This document shows, piece after piece, positions 18,168 through 26,919 of a DNA stretch of 64,000 bases (positions within the stretch are counted from its first letter, which is position 1; each line of letters begins with the position of its first letter). Where the stretch lies: NCBI RefSeq assembly GCF_004402485.1, contig NZ_SOFG01000009.1:140247-204246 (forward strand), written 5' to 3'. Both the position numbers and the translations under genes were made by a program. This DNA is from Cryobacterium algoricola. Lineage in GTDB: Bacteria > Actinomycetota > Actinomycetes > Actinomycetales > Microbacteriaceae. The notes under the pieces are model-generated. The model was not told the DNA's origin. It worked only from the letters and a program-made list of their open reading frames with translations, and did no database searches.

Positions 18168-18437
18168 TCAGACGGCCTGGCCAACGTTCCAGAAGAAGTT
18201 GACGAGCGTGACGGATGCGCCGCACACGATCGCGGCACCGCACGACGCGAGCACACCGAGTTTGCCCCGCGAGGCCAGGTTCGGGTTGGACGAGTTAGCC
18301 CCAAACCCCCATACGATCGCCGAGATGATCAAGGCCAGCACGCTCAGGATGAGCCCCACCGTCATCACCGCGCCCACGATGACACGCAGCTGCTCGATGC
18401 CCGGAAGGCCCGTCGCGTTTGGATTGATGTCGACCAC
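18168..18437 (-). CDS. DUF6112-like VirB2-type small membrane subunit, copy A
   Basis: An 89-residue protein with two membrane helices (VIVGAVMTVGLILSVLALII; VLASCGAAIVCGASVTLVNF) and a short polar loop, the architecture of VirB2/TrbC pilins and of actinobacterial DUF6112 proteins. GTG at 18437 is chosen because GAGGGAGC stands six bases upstream; the longer frame is not supported. It is a paralogue of the gene at 26920-27186 (shared IVGA-T---I-V--MIIS and WVNF/LVNF positions). In related elements two such genes lie side by side; here 8.5 kb of cargo separates them. Confidence 0.75.
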   Translation of the reverse strand: MVDINPNATGLPGIEQLRVIVGAVMTVGLILSVLALIISAIVWGFGANSSNPNLASRGKLGVLASCGAAIVCGASVTLVNFFWNVGQAV

Positions 18438-19037
18438 AATCAGCTCCCTCTGTCGGTTGATGCGTACGACATGGAGGAGCGCACGGCATTCCCAGATCAC
18501 ACAGATGGATACCGAGCGTTCCAAGTCGACGGGAAACATCTCCGTCAGCATGAAGATATCGGCGGAACTATCTGCGTTCGGACACGGAGGTGGCCGAGTT
18601 CGTGCTGCTTTTCCTTAGCTCGTTGAGCGGCGAGGCGGCCAGCGGTTCGCGGATTGCGACTCATTGTGGGCGGTCGCAGAGGGCGGTGCGCCGATTCGTG
18701 GAAGGCCTCAATCTGTGATTCTTGTCCCTCTTCGGAGGGGATTGTTGGTAGCGCATCGAGCCGAGTCCGCGACACGCTTTCAAACGGCCCTTCGTCTCGC
18801 ATCCCATGTGTTTCGACACACTTAGGTTATGAGCCATTTCACTCGATTTGACTGCAGACGGAAGGCATCTGCGGCCACGACTGTTGCGCGTTTCAATGGT
18901 CCCCGAAGCCACACAAAGGCGCTTAGAAGCGTGCGCTCATGCCCGTAAGTCGGGCCCATCGGGGAAACCTGTCCTACTGGCGGACGAAACGGCGATAGCC
19001 GGACAGGTCATTAGTGAGACCCTTCTGAGGAGGAGCC
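18438..19037. other. junction region without a gene
   Basis: About 600 bases between the VirB2-like gene and the anti-sigma-like gene. Short open frames on both strands have no support. It contains the start side of the 18.4-26.9 kb cargo and, towards its right end, a possible ECF promoter (18963-18990). Confidence 0.5.
18963..18990 (+). promoter_or_regulatory. possible ECF-sigma promoter
   Basis: GGAAAC (18963-18968) followed after 16 bases by CGAAAC (18985-18990) resembles the GGAAC-N16-CG pattern recognised by many ECF sigma factors. It lies about 50 bases upstream of the sigma/anti-sigma pair, so autoregulation is plausible. The motif is short and could occur by chance. Confidence 0.3.
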
Positions 19038-19736
19038 ATGACAAGAGATCCGCTCGACGAGCTGCTGGACCGTTCCGCACCGTACGCGCCAGAGGCTGTG
19101 TCGGAATCCGTGACGGCTGTCTATCAGGCGATGGCGCAGGATGCGCGGGCGCAGGTTCGAAGGCCAAGACGGCGGTCCCACTTCGCCATAAGTGCGGGGC
19201 TAACGGTGGTCCTCGCGGGCGGCGTAACAGCGGCCGCGGCGGCAGGCCTGTTCTCCTGGAGTGGCTGGGCGAGCCATCCTGACATCACCTATTCCTTCAC
19301 GCTGCCAAGCGGTCGGCAGTGTGAAGAACGAATTCTCGTGAACGACAACACCACAGCCGGGGACGGCCTCCGGACTCCCTCCGCCGGGGGAGCGGCGCTG
19401 AAGGACTGGGCAGATTCGGCCGATTTCGACTCGCTCATAGACGTGCGGGCGGAGGTAGCCGCCCTCGACCCCGCCGACGGACTGTCCATCGCCTTGAAGA
19501 AGTCGGGTGCGATCCAGCCGGACCCGGCGGGGCCTAACGCCATCATGATCGTGCTGCGCGAGGCAGGTGGGCTCGAGGTCGTCCCAAAAACCGTGCCAGG
19601 GCCAACCTCCGATGATCTCTACGCAAACGCGATCGACACTGCTCTACTCCGCCTGCTCCAACAAGAGGCGGTCAAGATCGGAGCTTCCAGCGACTGGTCC
19701 ACAAATCTCCAGATGCAGTGCGAGCCATCCCAGTGA
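19038..19736 (+). CDS. membrane-anchored putative anti-sigma factor or sensor
   Basis: A 232-residue protein with a cytoplasmic N-terminal 50 residues, one membrane helix (ISAGLTVVLAGGVTAAAAAG) and an extracytoplasmic domain containing two Cys (QCEERI; MQCEPSQ at the very end). No zinc-binding HxxxCxxC motif is present, so it is not a ZAS-type anti-sigma; identification rests on topology and pairing. ATG at 19038 has GAGGAGG at ideal spacing. Its stop overlaps the GTG start of the ECF sigma gene by four bases. It is encoded before the sigma gene, the reverse of the usual order. Confidence 0.55.
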   Translation: MTRDPLDELLDRSAPYAPEAVSESVTAVYQAMAQDARAQVRRPRRRSHFAISAGLTVVLAGGVTAAAAAGLFSWSGWASHPDITYSFTLPSGRQCEERILVNDNTTAGDGLRTPSAGGAALKDWADSADFDSLIDVRAEVAALDPADGLSIALKKSGAIQPDPAGPNAIMIVLREAGGLEVVPKTVPGPTSDDLYANAIDTALLRLLQQEAVKIGASSDWSTNLQMQCEPSQ

Positions 19737-20287
19737 CCCGCCCCGACTCAATTGCGGCAGAACTCACCTCAAACGCGCCGGCACTCCTTAGATATCTCGC
19801 CCGGAGGGTCGGAGCGGATGACGCCGCCGACCTACTAGGGGAAACAATGGTCGTTGCATGGAGACGCGCGCGTGAATTTCCACAGCAACCCGAGCGCGCA
19901 CGAATGTGGTTGTTCGGGATCGCTCGCGGTGTCCTGCAAAACCATGCCAGGGGAGAACGGAGACGATGGGCTTTAGCGGACCGCCTTCGTGGGGAGTTGC
20001 GGCTCGCGGAATACCCGTCCGCTGATGCGGGCGATGAGGTAAGAGATGCCGTTGAACGCCTCGACGCCGATTTGGCTGAAATTGTCCAGCTCGTTCACTG
20101 GGAGCGCCTCACGCTCGCGGAGGCGAGTGAAGTTCTCGGCATCCCTGCTTCTACGGCTAGAGGGCGCTACCAGCGCGCCCGCGAACAACTCCGCTCCAGC
20201 CTCGACGACACGATTACGCCGGACGAGCGCCGCGTCAAGGCGACATCCTCCACAGAGCCTCAGTCGTGTCCGAAAGGCGAACGTTGA
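19733..20287 (+). CDS. ECF-type RNA polymerase sigma factor
   Basis: A 184-residue sigma factor with region 2 (ALLRYLARRVGADDAADLLGETMVVAWRR, then ARMWLFGIARGVLQNHARG) and region 4 (EIVQLVHWERLTLAEASEVLGIPASTARGRYQRARE). Regions 1 and 3 are absent, as in extracytoplasmic-function sigmas. The GTG start at 19733 gives a GTGA overlap with the preceding membrane protein, so the pair is cotranscribed and coupled. It probably directs its own operon and perhaps neighbouring cargo. The target regulon is unknown. The tail after residue 160 is unstructured. Confidence 0.88.
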   Translation: MTRPDSIAAELTSNAPALLRYLARRVGADDAADLLGETMVVAWRRAREFPQQPERARMWLFGIARGVLQNHARGERRRWALADRLRGELRLAEYPSADAGDEVRDAVERLDADLAEIVQLVHWERLTLAEASEVLGIPASTARGRYQRAREQLRSSLDDTITPDERRVKATSSTEPQSCPKGER

Positions 20288-20426
20288 ACGGGACTGACGG
20301 AAGGCTTTGCGAGGCTGTCCGAGCCGGACCCAGCAGCTGAGCGAGCTATTCGCTGTCTCAAGGGGGATGAGGGTCGTGACGGTGAGTGATCACGGTGGGT
20401 GATACTGACCGCTAGCTAAATGCTCT

Positions 20427-21137
20427 TTAGTCAAGGACGTGCCTGAGGTAGCGTCCCGGGTCATCCAGATAACGTTTCCAATGTTGCACGAGCTCCAGAT
20501 CGGCCCACTCAGTTCGAACAAGGCCGTCCTCGGTGAGTTCGAGAATGTCGGCGCCAGGCATGGACGCCAGCAGCGGTGAGTGGGTGGCGCAGATAACCTG
20601 GCCACCAGCCCTGACATCGCTGTTCATCGAAGCAATCAGACTCAGGCACGCGGTGAAAGAGAGCGCTGCTTCGGGCTCGTCGAGGAGATACAGCCCCTTG
20701 GCCGAGAACCAATCCTCGAATACCTGCAAGTAACTCTCGCCATGGCTAACGGCCGTGTAGCTATCGCCATACCCGAGGCGTTGGAACACATCCAGCGCGG
20801 TCTCCGACCGGAGAAAGAATCCTTTGGCTTGGGTCTTCACCATTGTCGACCCTCCGAGTCCACGGTCGAATCTCATGGCTTCGCCAAGCACCGATTTCCG
20901 CAACTCGGACGAGTATTTGCGACCGCTCTGGCCGCCTCGCACATCCACTCCCCAGGCCTCCGCCACGGCTTCGACAATGGTTGATTCGCCAGTACCGTTC
21001 TCTCCGACGAGGAATGTCACTGGCGCGCTCAGGGCCACCCCGTCACCTACTAAGTCCCTCACCGCCGGAATCGACCACGGCCACGTTGTCAACTCACTGG
21101 CCAACGCGTCCGGCACATAAATGCGCTCAACAATCAT
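20427..21137 (-). CDS. ABC-type ATPase (COG3910-like) with altered Walker A
   Basis: A 236-residue stand-alone ATPase of the SMC/ABC type found in defence and accessory loci. Seen: P-loop region FLVGENGTGESTIVEAVAEA near 45, Walker B LYLLDEPEAALS near 165, and the H-loop ATHSPLLASMPGADILEL. The invariant P-loop lysine is replaced by Glu (codon GAA; AAA or AAG expected), so ATP hydrolysis should be lost or impaired unless this is a sequence error. ATG at 21137, with GGGAG upstream. It has no partner nuclease next to it, lying between the sigma pair and a divergent P-loop ATPase. Function unknown. Confidence 0.75.
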   Translation of the reverse strand: MIVERIYVPDALASELTTWPWSIPAVRDLVGDGVALSAPVTFLVGENGTGESTIVEAVAEAWGVDVRGGQSGRKYSSELRKSVLGEAMRFDRGLGGSTMVKTQAKGFFLRSETALDVFQRLGYGDSYTAVSHGESYLQVFEDWFSAKGLYLLDEPEAALSFTACLSLIASMNSDVRAGGQVICATHSPLLASMPGADILELTEDGLVRTEWADLELVQHWKRYLDDPGRYLRHVLD

Positions 21138-21504
21138 GCAACTCACTCTCCCATGACCTCCGGAGAAAGCCCGGTAGTCGAACCTCTCGTGCACCTTGTC
21201 AACGCTGAATTGGCTCTCATCAGGGCCGATTTCGTAACCAACCTGGCCAGGCCCACCGGGCCGTTTAGCGCGGTGTTTTCGGCACGACCGATGGCCACCA
21301 CGTGGACCTAGACTCTCTCACCGAACCAGCGACCGGCATGAGCGCGGTGCTCTTGGCAAGCAAATCGGAGGGTTTGCCAGTATCCGTGGACTGCGGCCCT
21401 CGACGCACTCACGCTGGATGAGTCGCCTAACCGGTCCCTAGGTTTAAGTCAGGCGCGGTGGGCGACGCCGCGGGCCCCGCGCGGGTGAACTGTAGTCTTC
21501 GCCT
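21138..21504. other. divergent intergenic region, no gene seen
   Basis: About 370 bases between the minus-strand ATPase and the plus-strand Sll1717-type ATPase. It must carry the promoters of both, but no convincing -35/-10 pair or repeat was identified. Confidence 0.5.
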
Positions 21505-22968
21505 ATGGCGACACTTAAATACCCACAGCTGAGGAATCTCGATTTCGGGCGGCTCAGCGCTTCAGAAGAGGCCCGAGTTTCGCCCGACCTCTTACTTTCG
21601 GGGTACCACGATTTTCAGCAGGCCGCATACAGAATCGCTCGTGGGACCGCATGGGTCGTCGTGGGTCCGAAAGGTGCGGGAAAAACTGCCTCGATAGAGC
21701 ATCTAGACCTCATGTGGCGCACCGATGAGATGAAATTTCTCGAAAAGTGGGACTTGGCTTCCTTCCCAGTGGCAGACGTTACTGGGCTACAAATTGGCAC
21801 GCAGCCTGGCCCCTCCAGCACCCGAGCGGCCTGGGAATTTCTGATTCTTCTTCGAATATTCGAGTCTTTGGTTGGCGATATGGGAATCACTTTCCAGGGA
21901 AACGTGGTTCAGCTGACCAAAGATCTTGCGGCCGCGGGCCTGATACAAGGCCCAGATCTTCGAACCAAATTCTTCGACTGGTCGCAAACAACAGTCAAAT
22001 TCAATGTGGGATTCGTAGGGGTCGATTCAGGTAAGGACTCGGGCGCTACGGCTATTCAGATAGTCGAGATACTGCGCGTAGCAATTTCGTCGATGGCGAC
22101 CGATTCCCGCCATGTTCTCGCCATTGATGGGTTGGACGGCTTCTTCGCGCAATCAAACCAACAGTTAGACGCCTTGGCGGCTCTCGTAGAAGCAGCTGCT
22201 GGCGTCAATGCATTCCTGGAGGGAACTAAGACTCGAAGTTCGGTGCTTCTCGCAATTCGGTCGGACATGTTCTCTCAATTACCGAGCACTGACTCGGCCA
22301 AGCTCGGTGACCACATGGTGGAGCTTGACTGGTCGAGAGGGGGCACCGGTCACGGCAACGAGCTGTGGAGTCTTGTGAACGCTAAAGCGCAGGCATCGGT
22401 GCATCCCTCGTTCGAAGGCCGCCCGCTGAAAGATGTACGCACTGCCTACTTCGAAAGTCCGATAGGCATCGGGCCGCACTCCTCGATCCCCGCGTATTTT
22501 CTTTCTCACACGAGACTGCTTCCGCGTGATCTTGTTGCCCTCATGACGGAAGTCAAGGGCGTTCACGGGGGAAGCAGCCAACTTACCGAGGCAAATGCCC
22601 GGGAGTCGGTCCGCCGATACAGCGAAACATACTTCATACGTGAGGTGGGCAATGGCCTAGCACGGGTATTGCCAGGGGCCAGTGCGACCAAGGTCGCGGC
22701 ATTCATCGAATCCCTCACAACCCTCCAATCGCGCTATTTCCAAGCCACGGATCTGAATGAGGAATTGGCGGGAATGCTCGATCAGACCGAACTCCGAGCG
22801 CTGCTTAAGCAGCTGTACACAATCGGAGCGTTGGGCGTGAACACCACCGTCAACGGGACCCGCCATGTCAACTTCATCTACCGGAGAACGGCAGGTGGCG
22901 GGTTCTCATTCCTCCGGGAGTACACACTTCATAATTCGCTGGTGGTTGCATGGAACTTGCACTGGTGA
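21505..22968 (+). CDS. P-loop ATPase, Sll1717-like
   Basis: A 487-residue protein with Walker A VVGPKGAGKTASIEHL near 52, a probable Walker B HVLAIDGLDGFFAQ near 205, and a helical C-terminal half with a winged-helix-like end (LRALLKQLYTIGALGVNT ... HVNFIYRRT). Overall organisation resembles the Sll1717 family of bacterial P-loop ATPases, found scattered in accessory regions and sometimes with defence genes. The coding sequence is clearly less GC-rich at third positions than its neighbours, suggesting recent transfer. ATG at 21505 with no strong ribosome site. Role unknown; a STAND-like or phage-sensing switch is speculation. Confidence 0.65.
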   Translation: MATLKYPQLRNLDFGRLSASEEARVSPDLLLSGYHDFQQAAYRIARGTAWVVVGPKGAGKTASIEHLDLMWRTDEMKFLEKWDLASFPVADVTGLQIGTQPGPSSTRAAWEFLILLRIFESLVGDMGITFQGNVVQLTKDLAAAGLIQGPDLRTKFFDWSQTTVKFNVGFVGVDSGKDSGATAIQIVEILRVAISSMATDSRHVLAIDGLDGFFAQSNQQLDALAALVEAAAGVNAFLEGTKTRSSVLLAIRSDMFSQLPSTDSAKLGDHMVELDWSRGGTGHGNELWSLVNAKAQASVHPSFEGRPLKDVRTAYFESPIGIGPHSSIPAYFLSHTRLLPRDLVALMTEVKGVHGGSSQLTEANARESVRRYSETYFIREVGNGLARVLPGASATKVAAFIESLTTLQSRYFQATDLNEELAGMLDQTELRALLKQLYTIGALGVNTTVNGTRHVNFIYRRTAGGGFSFLREYTLHNSLVVAWNLHW

Positions 22969-23150
22969 CTTCAAGACTGGTTGCCACAGCCCCGATGGAC
23001 TCTGCCCGATAGAGGGACCCTGACGGACACGGATTTAGCCGCTGGGTCATCCGCTTTCAGAAATATCGCTGGGGTCTCACTTGGGAACAGCCACTGCGAC
23101 AGTTCTGGGACCAAATCACCCGGCGCACGTGCGCGCCGATGCCGTGCTAC

Positions 23151-23411
23151 TTAGGAACCGCTATGAGTCTTTGCTGACTGCACATGGGCGAAACCTGATC
23201 GACGGCCAATCAGAAGCCATGCGAGAGGCCCGACCACCGGCACGAAAATCGCCGTGAGCGCCCAGATCAGGGCTTGCGTTGACGTGAGGCATAAAGCAGC
23301 TCGAGCTAACGAGACAAGCGCCACGACGACCAAAGCAAGGAGCAGAAACGAGACCGTGGCCCACACGATGTCATACCCGGCGGGAAGGATTGGATTCATA
23401 GTGTCGCCCAT
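23151..23411 (-). CDS. PLDc_N-type small membrane protein
   Basis: An 86-residue protein with two membrane helices (TVSFLLLALVVVALVSLARA; ALIWALTAIFVPVVGPLAWL) ending in WLLIGRRS, the pattern of the phospholipase-D N-terminal-like (PLDNc) family of small membrane proteins. Such proteins are widespread in actinobacteria; some act as bacteriocin immunity-like proteins, but the role here is unknown. Start ATG at 23411 has TAGGCT six bases upstream, fitting a leaderless promoter; an ATG four codons in is an alternative. Confidence 0.65.
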   Translation of the reverse strand: MGDTMNPILPAGYDIVWATVSFLLLALVVVALVSLARAALCLTSTQALIWALTAIFVPVVGPLAWLLIGRRSGFAHVQSAKTHSGS

Positions 23412-23969
23412 ATCGTCAGCCTAGGGCGAAGGTCCTGCGCACGGAAACGGCATCGCCAGCAAAGGACCCAGCTATTTATCTTGTGTGGGCGACCCGTTAA
23501 TCGAACGGCTTGCGGGCATACTCAACAGTATTTTGGACTCCAGTGACCTTCACTCGGGGCGGCGGAATGCCTCAACGATGCGCGGCGGTCAGTCGATCGG
23601 TCGGCTCAGCGCGGCTCCCAGTCGACAGTCCGCCAATGCTCGCATGTGAGCCACCACGGCTTGTAGCCAGGCATACCGAGAGCTCACTCATTGGTTCCAG
23701 ACACCGGTTCCTTTTCGGAGTTATACGGCGGGTTTGTCGTCCAGGTTGACTAGATACGCGGTGATGTCGATCGATTGGGTAGGCGGCAGTGTGATCGCGG
23801 CCGGGTCGATTGGTTGTGCGTTCATGGAGCGTTCCATTCGTGTCGGAATTCGCGGGTTGGATCGTGTGCCTGCCGTGGTCATCGCGGCCCGCAGTCAAAT
23901 GCTCGCTGTATCGACTCAGGGGCCGCGATGGTTGCAATTCGCGCGCGGTTCACATGTGATCTCGCAGAT
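23412..23969. other. stretch without a recognisable gene
   Basis: About 560 bases before the GntR gene. Open frames on either strand up to 120 codons have compositions unlike real proteins here and no motif. It probably contains the transcription end of the GntR operon; no clear terminator hairpin was found. Confidence 0.5.
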
Positions 23970-24380
23970 TCAGTCTGGGAGAGGGGGCTCACCTTCCGGC
24001 TGGGTGGATGTAGTTGATCCCGACTGCCAGACGACGCGCAGCACGTCGATAACGTCGTCGGAGTTGGCACCGACCGCCTCGGCCTCGGCAACGAGGTCAC
24101 GAATGCGTCGCACGACGGATCGAGGGAGCACGGCCGCCGAATCGGCGACGCGAGTGCCAGCGGCAGTGCGGGTGACGACCAGTCCGTCTCGCTCGAGCAG
24201 TCGGTAGGCCTTCGCCGCAGTGCCGGGAGCCACATTGAGGTCGCTCGCGGTTTGTCGCACGGTGGGCAATCGTTCGCCGGCACCGAGCTGGCCTGAGACG
24301 ATGAGGCCCCGGAACTGGCGGTAGATATCGAGCGCTGGACTCGCCTCATCCGTCGGCGACAGGATCGGCTGTGTGCTCAT
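23970..24380 (-). CDS. GntR-family regulator (YtrA-like, short)
   Basis: A 136-residue regulator with a winged helix: ALDIYRQFRGLIVSGQLGAGERLPTVRQTASDLNVAPGTAAKAY..., the classic GntR sequence, followed by only about 45 residues. The short effector part is typical of YtrA-type GntR proteins, which usually control a membrane-protein or ABC-transporter operon that contains them. ATG at 24380 overlaps the stop of the upstream membrane-protein gene in an ATGA arrangement, so they form one operon. The palindrome at 25461-25477 ahead of the operon is a likely binding site. Confidence 0.88.
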   Translation of the reverse strand: MSTQPILSPTDEASPALDIYRQFRGLIVSGQLGAGERLPTVRQTASDLNVAPGTAAKAYRLLERDGLVVTRTAAGTRVADSAAVLPRSVVRRIRDLVAEAEAVGANSDDVIDVLRVVWQSGSTTSTQPEGEPPLPD

Positions 24381-25423
24381 CGCACGGTCTCCGGTTCCGG
24401 GCTGCGCTCGATGCGCCCGTTTGGCTGCCTGAGTGTCCGAACGCGAAACAAACGGCTCGCAACGACCAGCAATAGCACGAACGCGGTGATCTCGAGGACG
24501 GGAGCCAGCCAGCCTGCCGCGGCCGCGAACTCCGCGTACCGCCAGGTCATTTCGTACGATTCGCGCCGACCGTCGACCTCGGCCGTCACGTTTGATATCG
24601 AGCCATATCGGCCGATGAATCGAAAGGCGCCGCCGAGTGCGAGGAGCATCCCAGCGGTCGCGATATGCACAGCCCCGGACGCGATCTCGACGCGCGCACT
24701 CTGCTCCGAGCCAACGGTCTCCGGCCGAAGGAAGGGGCGCGCCGCGTTCCTTCGCAGTGTCGCCCAGGTCACGGCGATGAGTCCTGCGAGGCAGACGATC
24801 ACCGGCACTCCGTACGCCCAGCCGTAGAACCACGGGCGGAGTGCGTCCATCGGCACATTGGGCACGGGGAGTTCGAGATAGATGTACCGACCGCGATCAT
24901 CGGCCGACGATGCCATCCCGGCCGCAATGGTCGTCGCAAGGAGGGCGACCAGTGCGGCGCCCGCTCCGATGAGGCCAGCGCGCGGGCTGAAGCTTGTCCA
25001 GGTGCGCCTTGCGGTCGGCGCTACCGGCTGCTCGGGCTGAATGGTGCCCCTCAACACGATGAGGCCCAGAACGAAAGCGAGACAGAGGAACGCGGCGAAC
25101 ACCGGGGTGGCGTATTGCCACCACTCGACGACGTCGACAAGGTTCAGCAGATATCCGCGCACCACGTTCTCGATTGCGAACACGACGATCATCGCAATTG
25201 CGCCGACGCCGAGCGCGCGGCGCTCGAGCACGTATCGCATCGCGGTCGAAGGCCTCACAGCAGGGGTGCGCGGTATAGAACGACCGCGCCGGCTGCGCAG
25301 CCGGCGTACGAGGAGAGTGCCCGCGAAGATGAGCGAAGCGAGGACCAGAGAGAACAACGGCTGTGTGAAGGCAGCGGCCGCGAGCTCGGCCGGGCTGATA
25401 GAAGAGATGATGCCCCACGACAT
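24377..25423 (-). CDS. multi-spanning membrane protein, GntR-operon partner
   Basis: A 348-residue integral membrane protein with about eight hydrophobic segments, including AAAFTQPLFSLVLASLIFAG, GVGAIAMIVVFAIENVVRGY, ATPVFAAFLCLAFVLGLIVL and VLEITAFVLLLVVASRLFRV. Clusters of Arg mark cytoplasmic loops, and a soluble loop (SSADDRGRYIYLELPVPNVP) lies in the middle. I do not recognise the family; coupling to a YtrA-like regulator suggests a role in envelope stress or antibiotic response. ATG at 25423 is preceded by AAAGGGG. It is the first gene of the two-gene operon. Confidence 0.65.
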   Translation of the reverse strand: MSWGIISSISPAELAAAAFTQPLFSLVLASLIFAGTLLVRRLRSRRGRSIPRTPAVRPSTAMRYVLERRALGVGAIAMIVVFAIENVVRGYLLNLVDVVEWWQYATPVFAAFLCLAFVLGLIVLRGTIQPEQPVAPTARRTWTSFSPRAGLIGAGAALVALLATTIAAGMASSADDRGRYIYLELPVPNVPMDALRPWFYGWAYGVPVIVCLAGLIAVTWATLRRNAARPFLRPETVGSEQSARVEIASGAVHIATAGMLLALGGAFRFIGRYGSISNVTAEVDGRRESYEMTWRYAEFAAAAGWLAPVLEITAFVLLLVVASRLFRVRTLRQPNGRIERSPEPETVR

Positions 25424-25460
25424 GGTGACCCCTTTCGTTTGTTGTGCCACATGTCTAACA

Positions 25461-25477
25461 CAAGTTGTAGCAACTTG
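25461..25477. promoter_or_regulatory. palindromic operator ahead of the GntR operon
   Basis: A perfect inverted repeat, CAAGTTG-TAG-CAACTTG, centred about 45 bases upstream of the membrane-protein ATG. Symmetry and position fit a GntR operator. The obvious candidate regulator is the GntR protein encoded second in the operon, giving negative autoregulation. Confidence 0.6.
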
Positions 25478-25826
25478 CGAGTACAAGCGGTCCCGGTGCT
25501 CACATTTGAGTTGATGTTCGAGCACCCGTCGCCACCCCACGCACCTGGACGCTCGAAATCAAGCCGCGAGGATCGCCGGAATCAATTTCCCAGCCGAAGC
25601 GCGATGGTGCTCGCGTGCCAAGGCTCGCTCGCGACCAATTGCGCAACAACTGCGACGCCCCGGTTGGTCTCTGCACCCAACCAACTGCCGCAAGCCGGAC
25701 CTCCGACGGCCACTGCCCCGCGAACAGAGGCATTCACGACGTGCGCGGGCAAGGGGTGTCCGTATGACCCGCCCGATAGAGTTTCGCACTCAGGTGCCTC
25801 TAGCGCGGAACTGAGATGCTTACCCC
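25478..25826. other. divergent intergenic region, no gene seen
   Basis: About 350 bases between the GntR operon promoter and the HEPN-type gene. Antisense open frames of 75 codons show no motif. It probably holds the promoter of the plus-strand gene starting at 25827. Confidence 0.45.
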
Positions 25827-26720
25827 GTGCACACGGACGACGAAGACCTTGACCCAGGGTCGCTGAACTGGACTAATCCGGCAGCCGGTCAAATGGACGA
25901 GCTTGAAAAGAGGATCAGCCAGCACCCGGGGAGGCGTTTGGGGAATCGCCTGGAACAACTCAAGCGGGTGTTCGAGGCGTGGGCCGGCTTCTCCATCTCC
26001 TTCAGCGAGCTACTGGAGAAGTGTGAGAAAGACGACGAGTTCATGCCGGAGCTGATAAGGAACGTCGGCGACCGCACGAAGCGACAATTGATCATTTTGT
26101 CACTTGATCAGGCCACAATCGCCTATACCGCGGGACTTGGTGCTGTCATCGACCAGAGCAGGGCAGTCGTACAGGCGCAGAGCAAGGCGATCCAGGACGA
26201 GTACGTCCAGCGTGCCTCCGTGATCATGAAGGGGCACCCCGGCGGCCCCTTTCTCGCGAAACTCCGAAATTATGTGCTCCACAATGTCGCAGCACCCTGG
26301 AGCTTCAGCGGTACTTTCGGCGAGGCATCGACTGCACGGGTGGCGCTCGACTGTGCGTCGCTACTTGAGGACAACAAAGCGTGGTCCCGTGATGCGAAAC
26401 ACTTCATCGCAGGCAGTGGCGAAAGCATTCAGTTGTCCCCCCTAATCGCTCCGTACCTCGCGGCGATGGTCGAACACATCGGATGGATATTTCCTACGCT
26501 TGTCAGAGCCAATGCGAAGATTCTGGATGACTGCGACGAACTCACCAGAGAACGAAACCTCCTACTGTCCGGAGGGGTGACCGACGGTCACGACTGGGAG
26601 GAACTGGTCGCGCACATGTCGGATAACATCAAGCGCGCCGACCGGGGCGAACCACAAACTGACTACCGGACCGGACTGCCGATCGACGATCATGATGATC
26701 CTGGTGTCTCGAAAGCGTAG
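25827..26720 (+). CDS. HEPN-type protein with RNxxxH motif, unknown function
   Basis: A 297-residue, largely helical protein. FLAKLRNYVLHNVAAPW carries R147-N-x3-H152, matching the RNxxxH active-site signature of HEPN ribonucleases, in a helix followed by a Pro turn as in many such proteins. The N-terminal half is rich in long amphipathic helices (NRLEQLKRVFEAWAGFSISF). No second toxin or antitoxin gene is adjacent. GTG start at 25827; no ribosome site is evident. It is the last cargo gene before the conjugation operon resumes. A toxin or abortive-infection role is inferred only from motif and context. Confidence 0.5.
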   Translation: MHTDDEDLDPGSLNWTNPAAGQMDELEKRISQHPGRRLGNRLEQLKRVFEAWAGFSISFSELLEKCEKDDEFMPELIRNVGDRTKRQLIILSLDQATIAYTAGLGAVIDQSRAVVQAQSKAIQDEYVQRASVIMKGHPGGPFLAKLRNYVLHNVAAPWSFSGTFGEASTARVALDCASLLEDNKAWSRDAKHFIAGSGESIQLSPLIAPYLAAMVEHIGWIFPTLVRANAKILDDCDELTRERNLLLSGGVTDGHDWEELVAHMSDNIKRADRGEPQTDYRTGLPIDDHDDPGVSKA

Positions 26721-26919
26721 AGATACGGGAGGTCCGGCGCCCAGCATCCTGCGGTTTTCCAGAGAGCCGAAATCTCGCGGCGCGGCGATTCTCATAACTG
26801 CTTCTCGAATCTCATTCCTTGATTGGCGGTACTCTCCAATAGTTTTGAGACACTCCACATCAGGATGACGGAATGGCGAAGATTCTCGGCTCCTCGCAGG
26901 TACGCGTGGAGTTCGCTCG

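Noticed and set aside
24665..25852. 395-codon plus-strand frame
   Set aside because: Antisense to the GntR-operon membrane protein; composition rich in Arg, His and Glu, as expected of a shadow frame.
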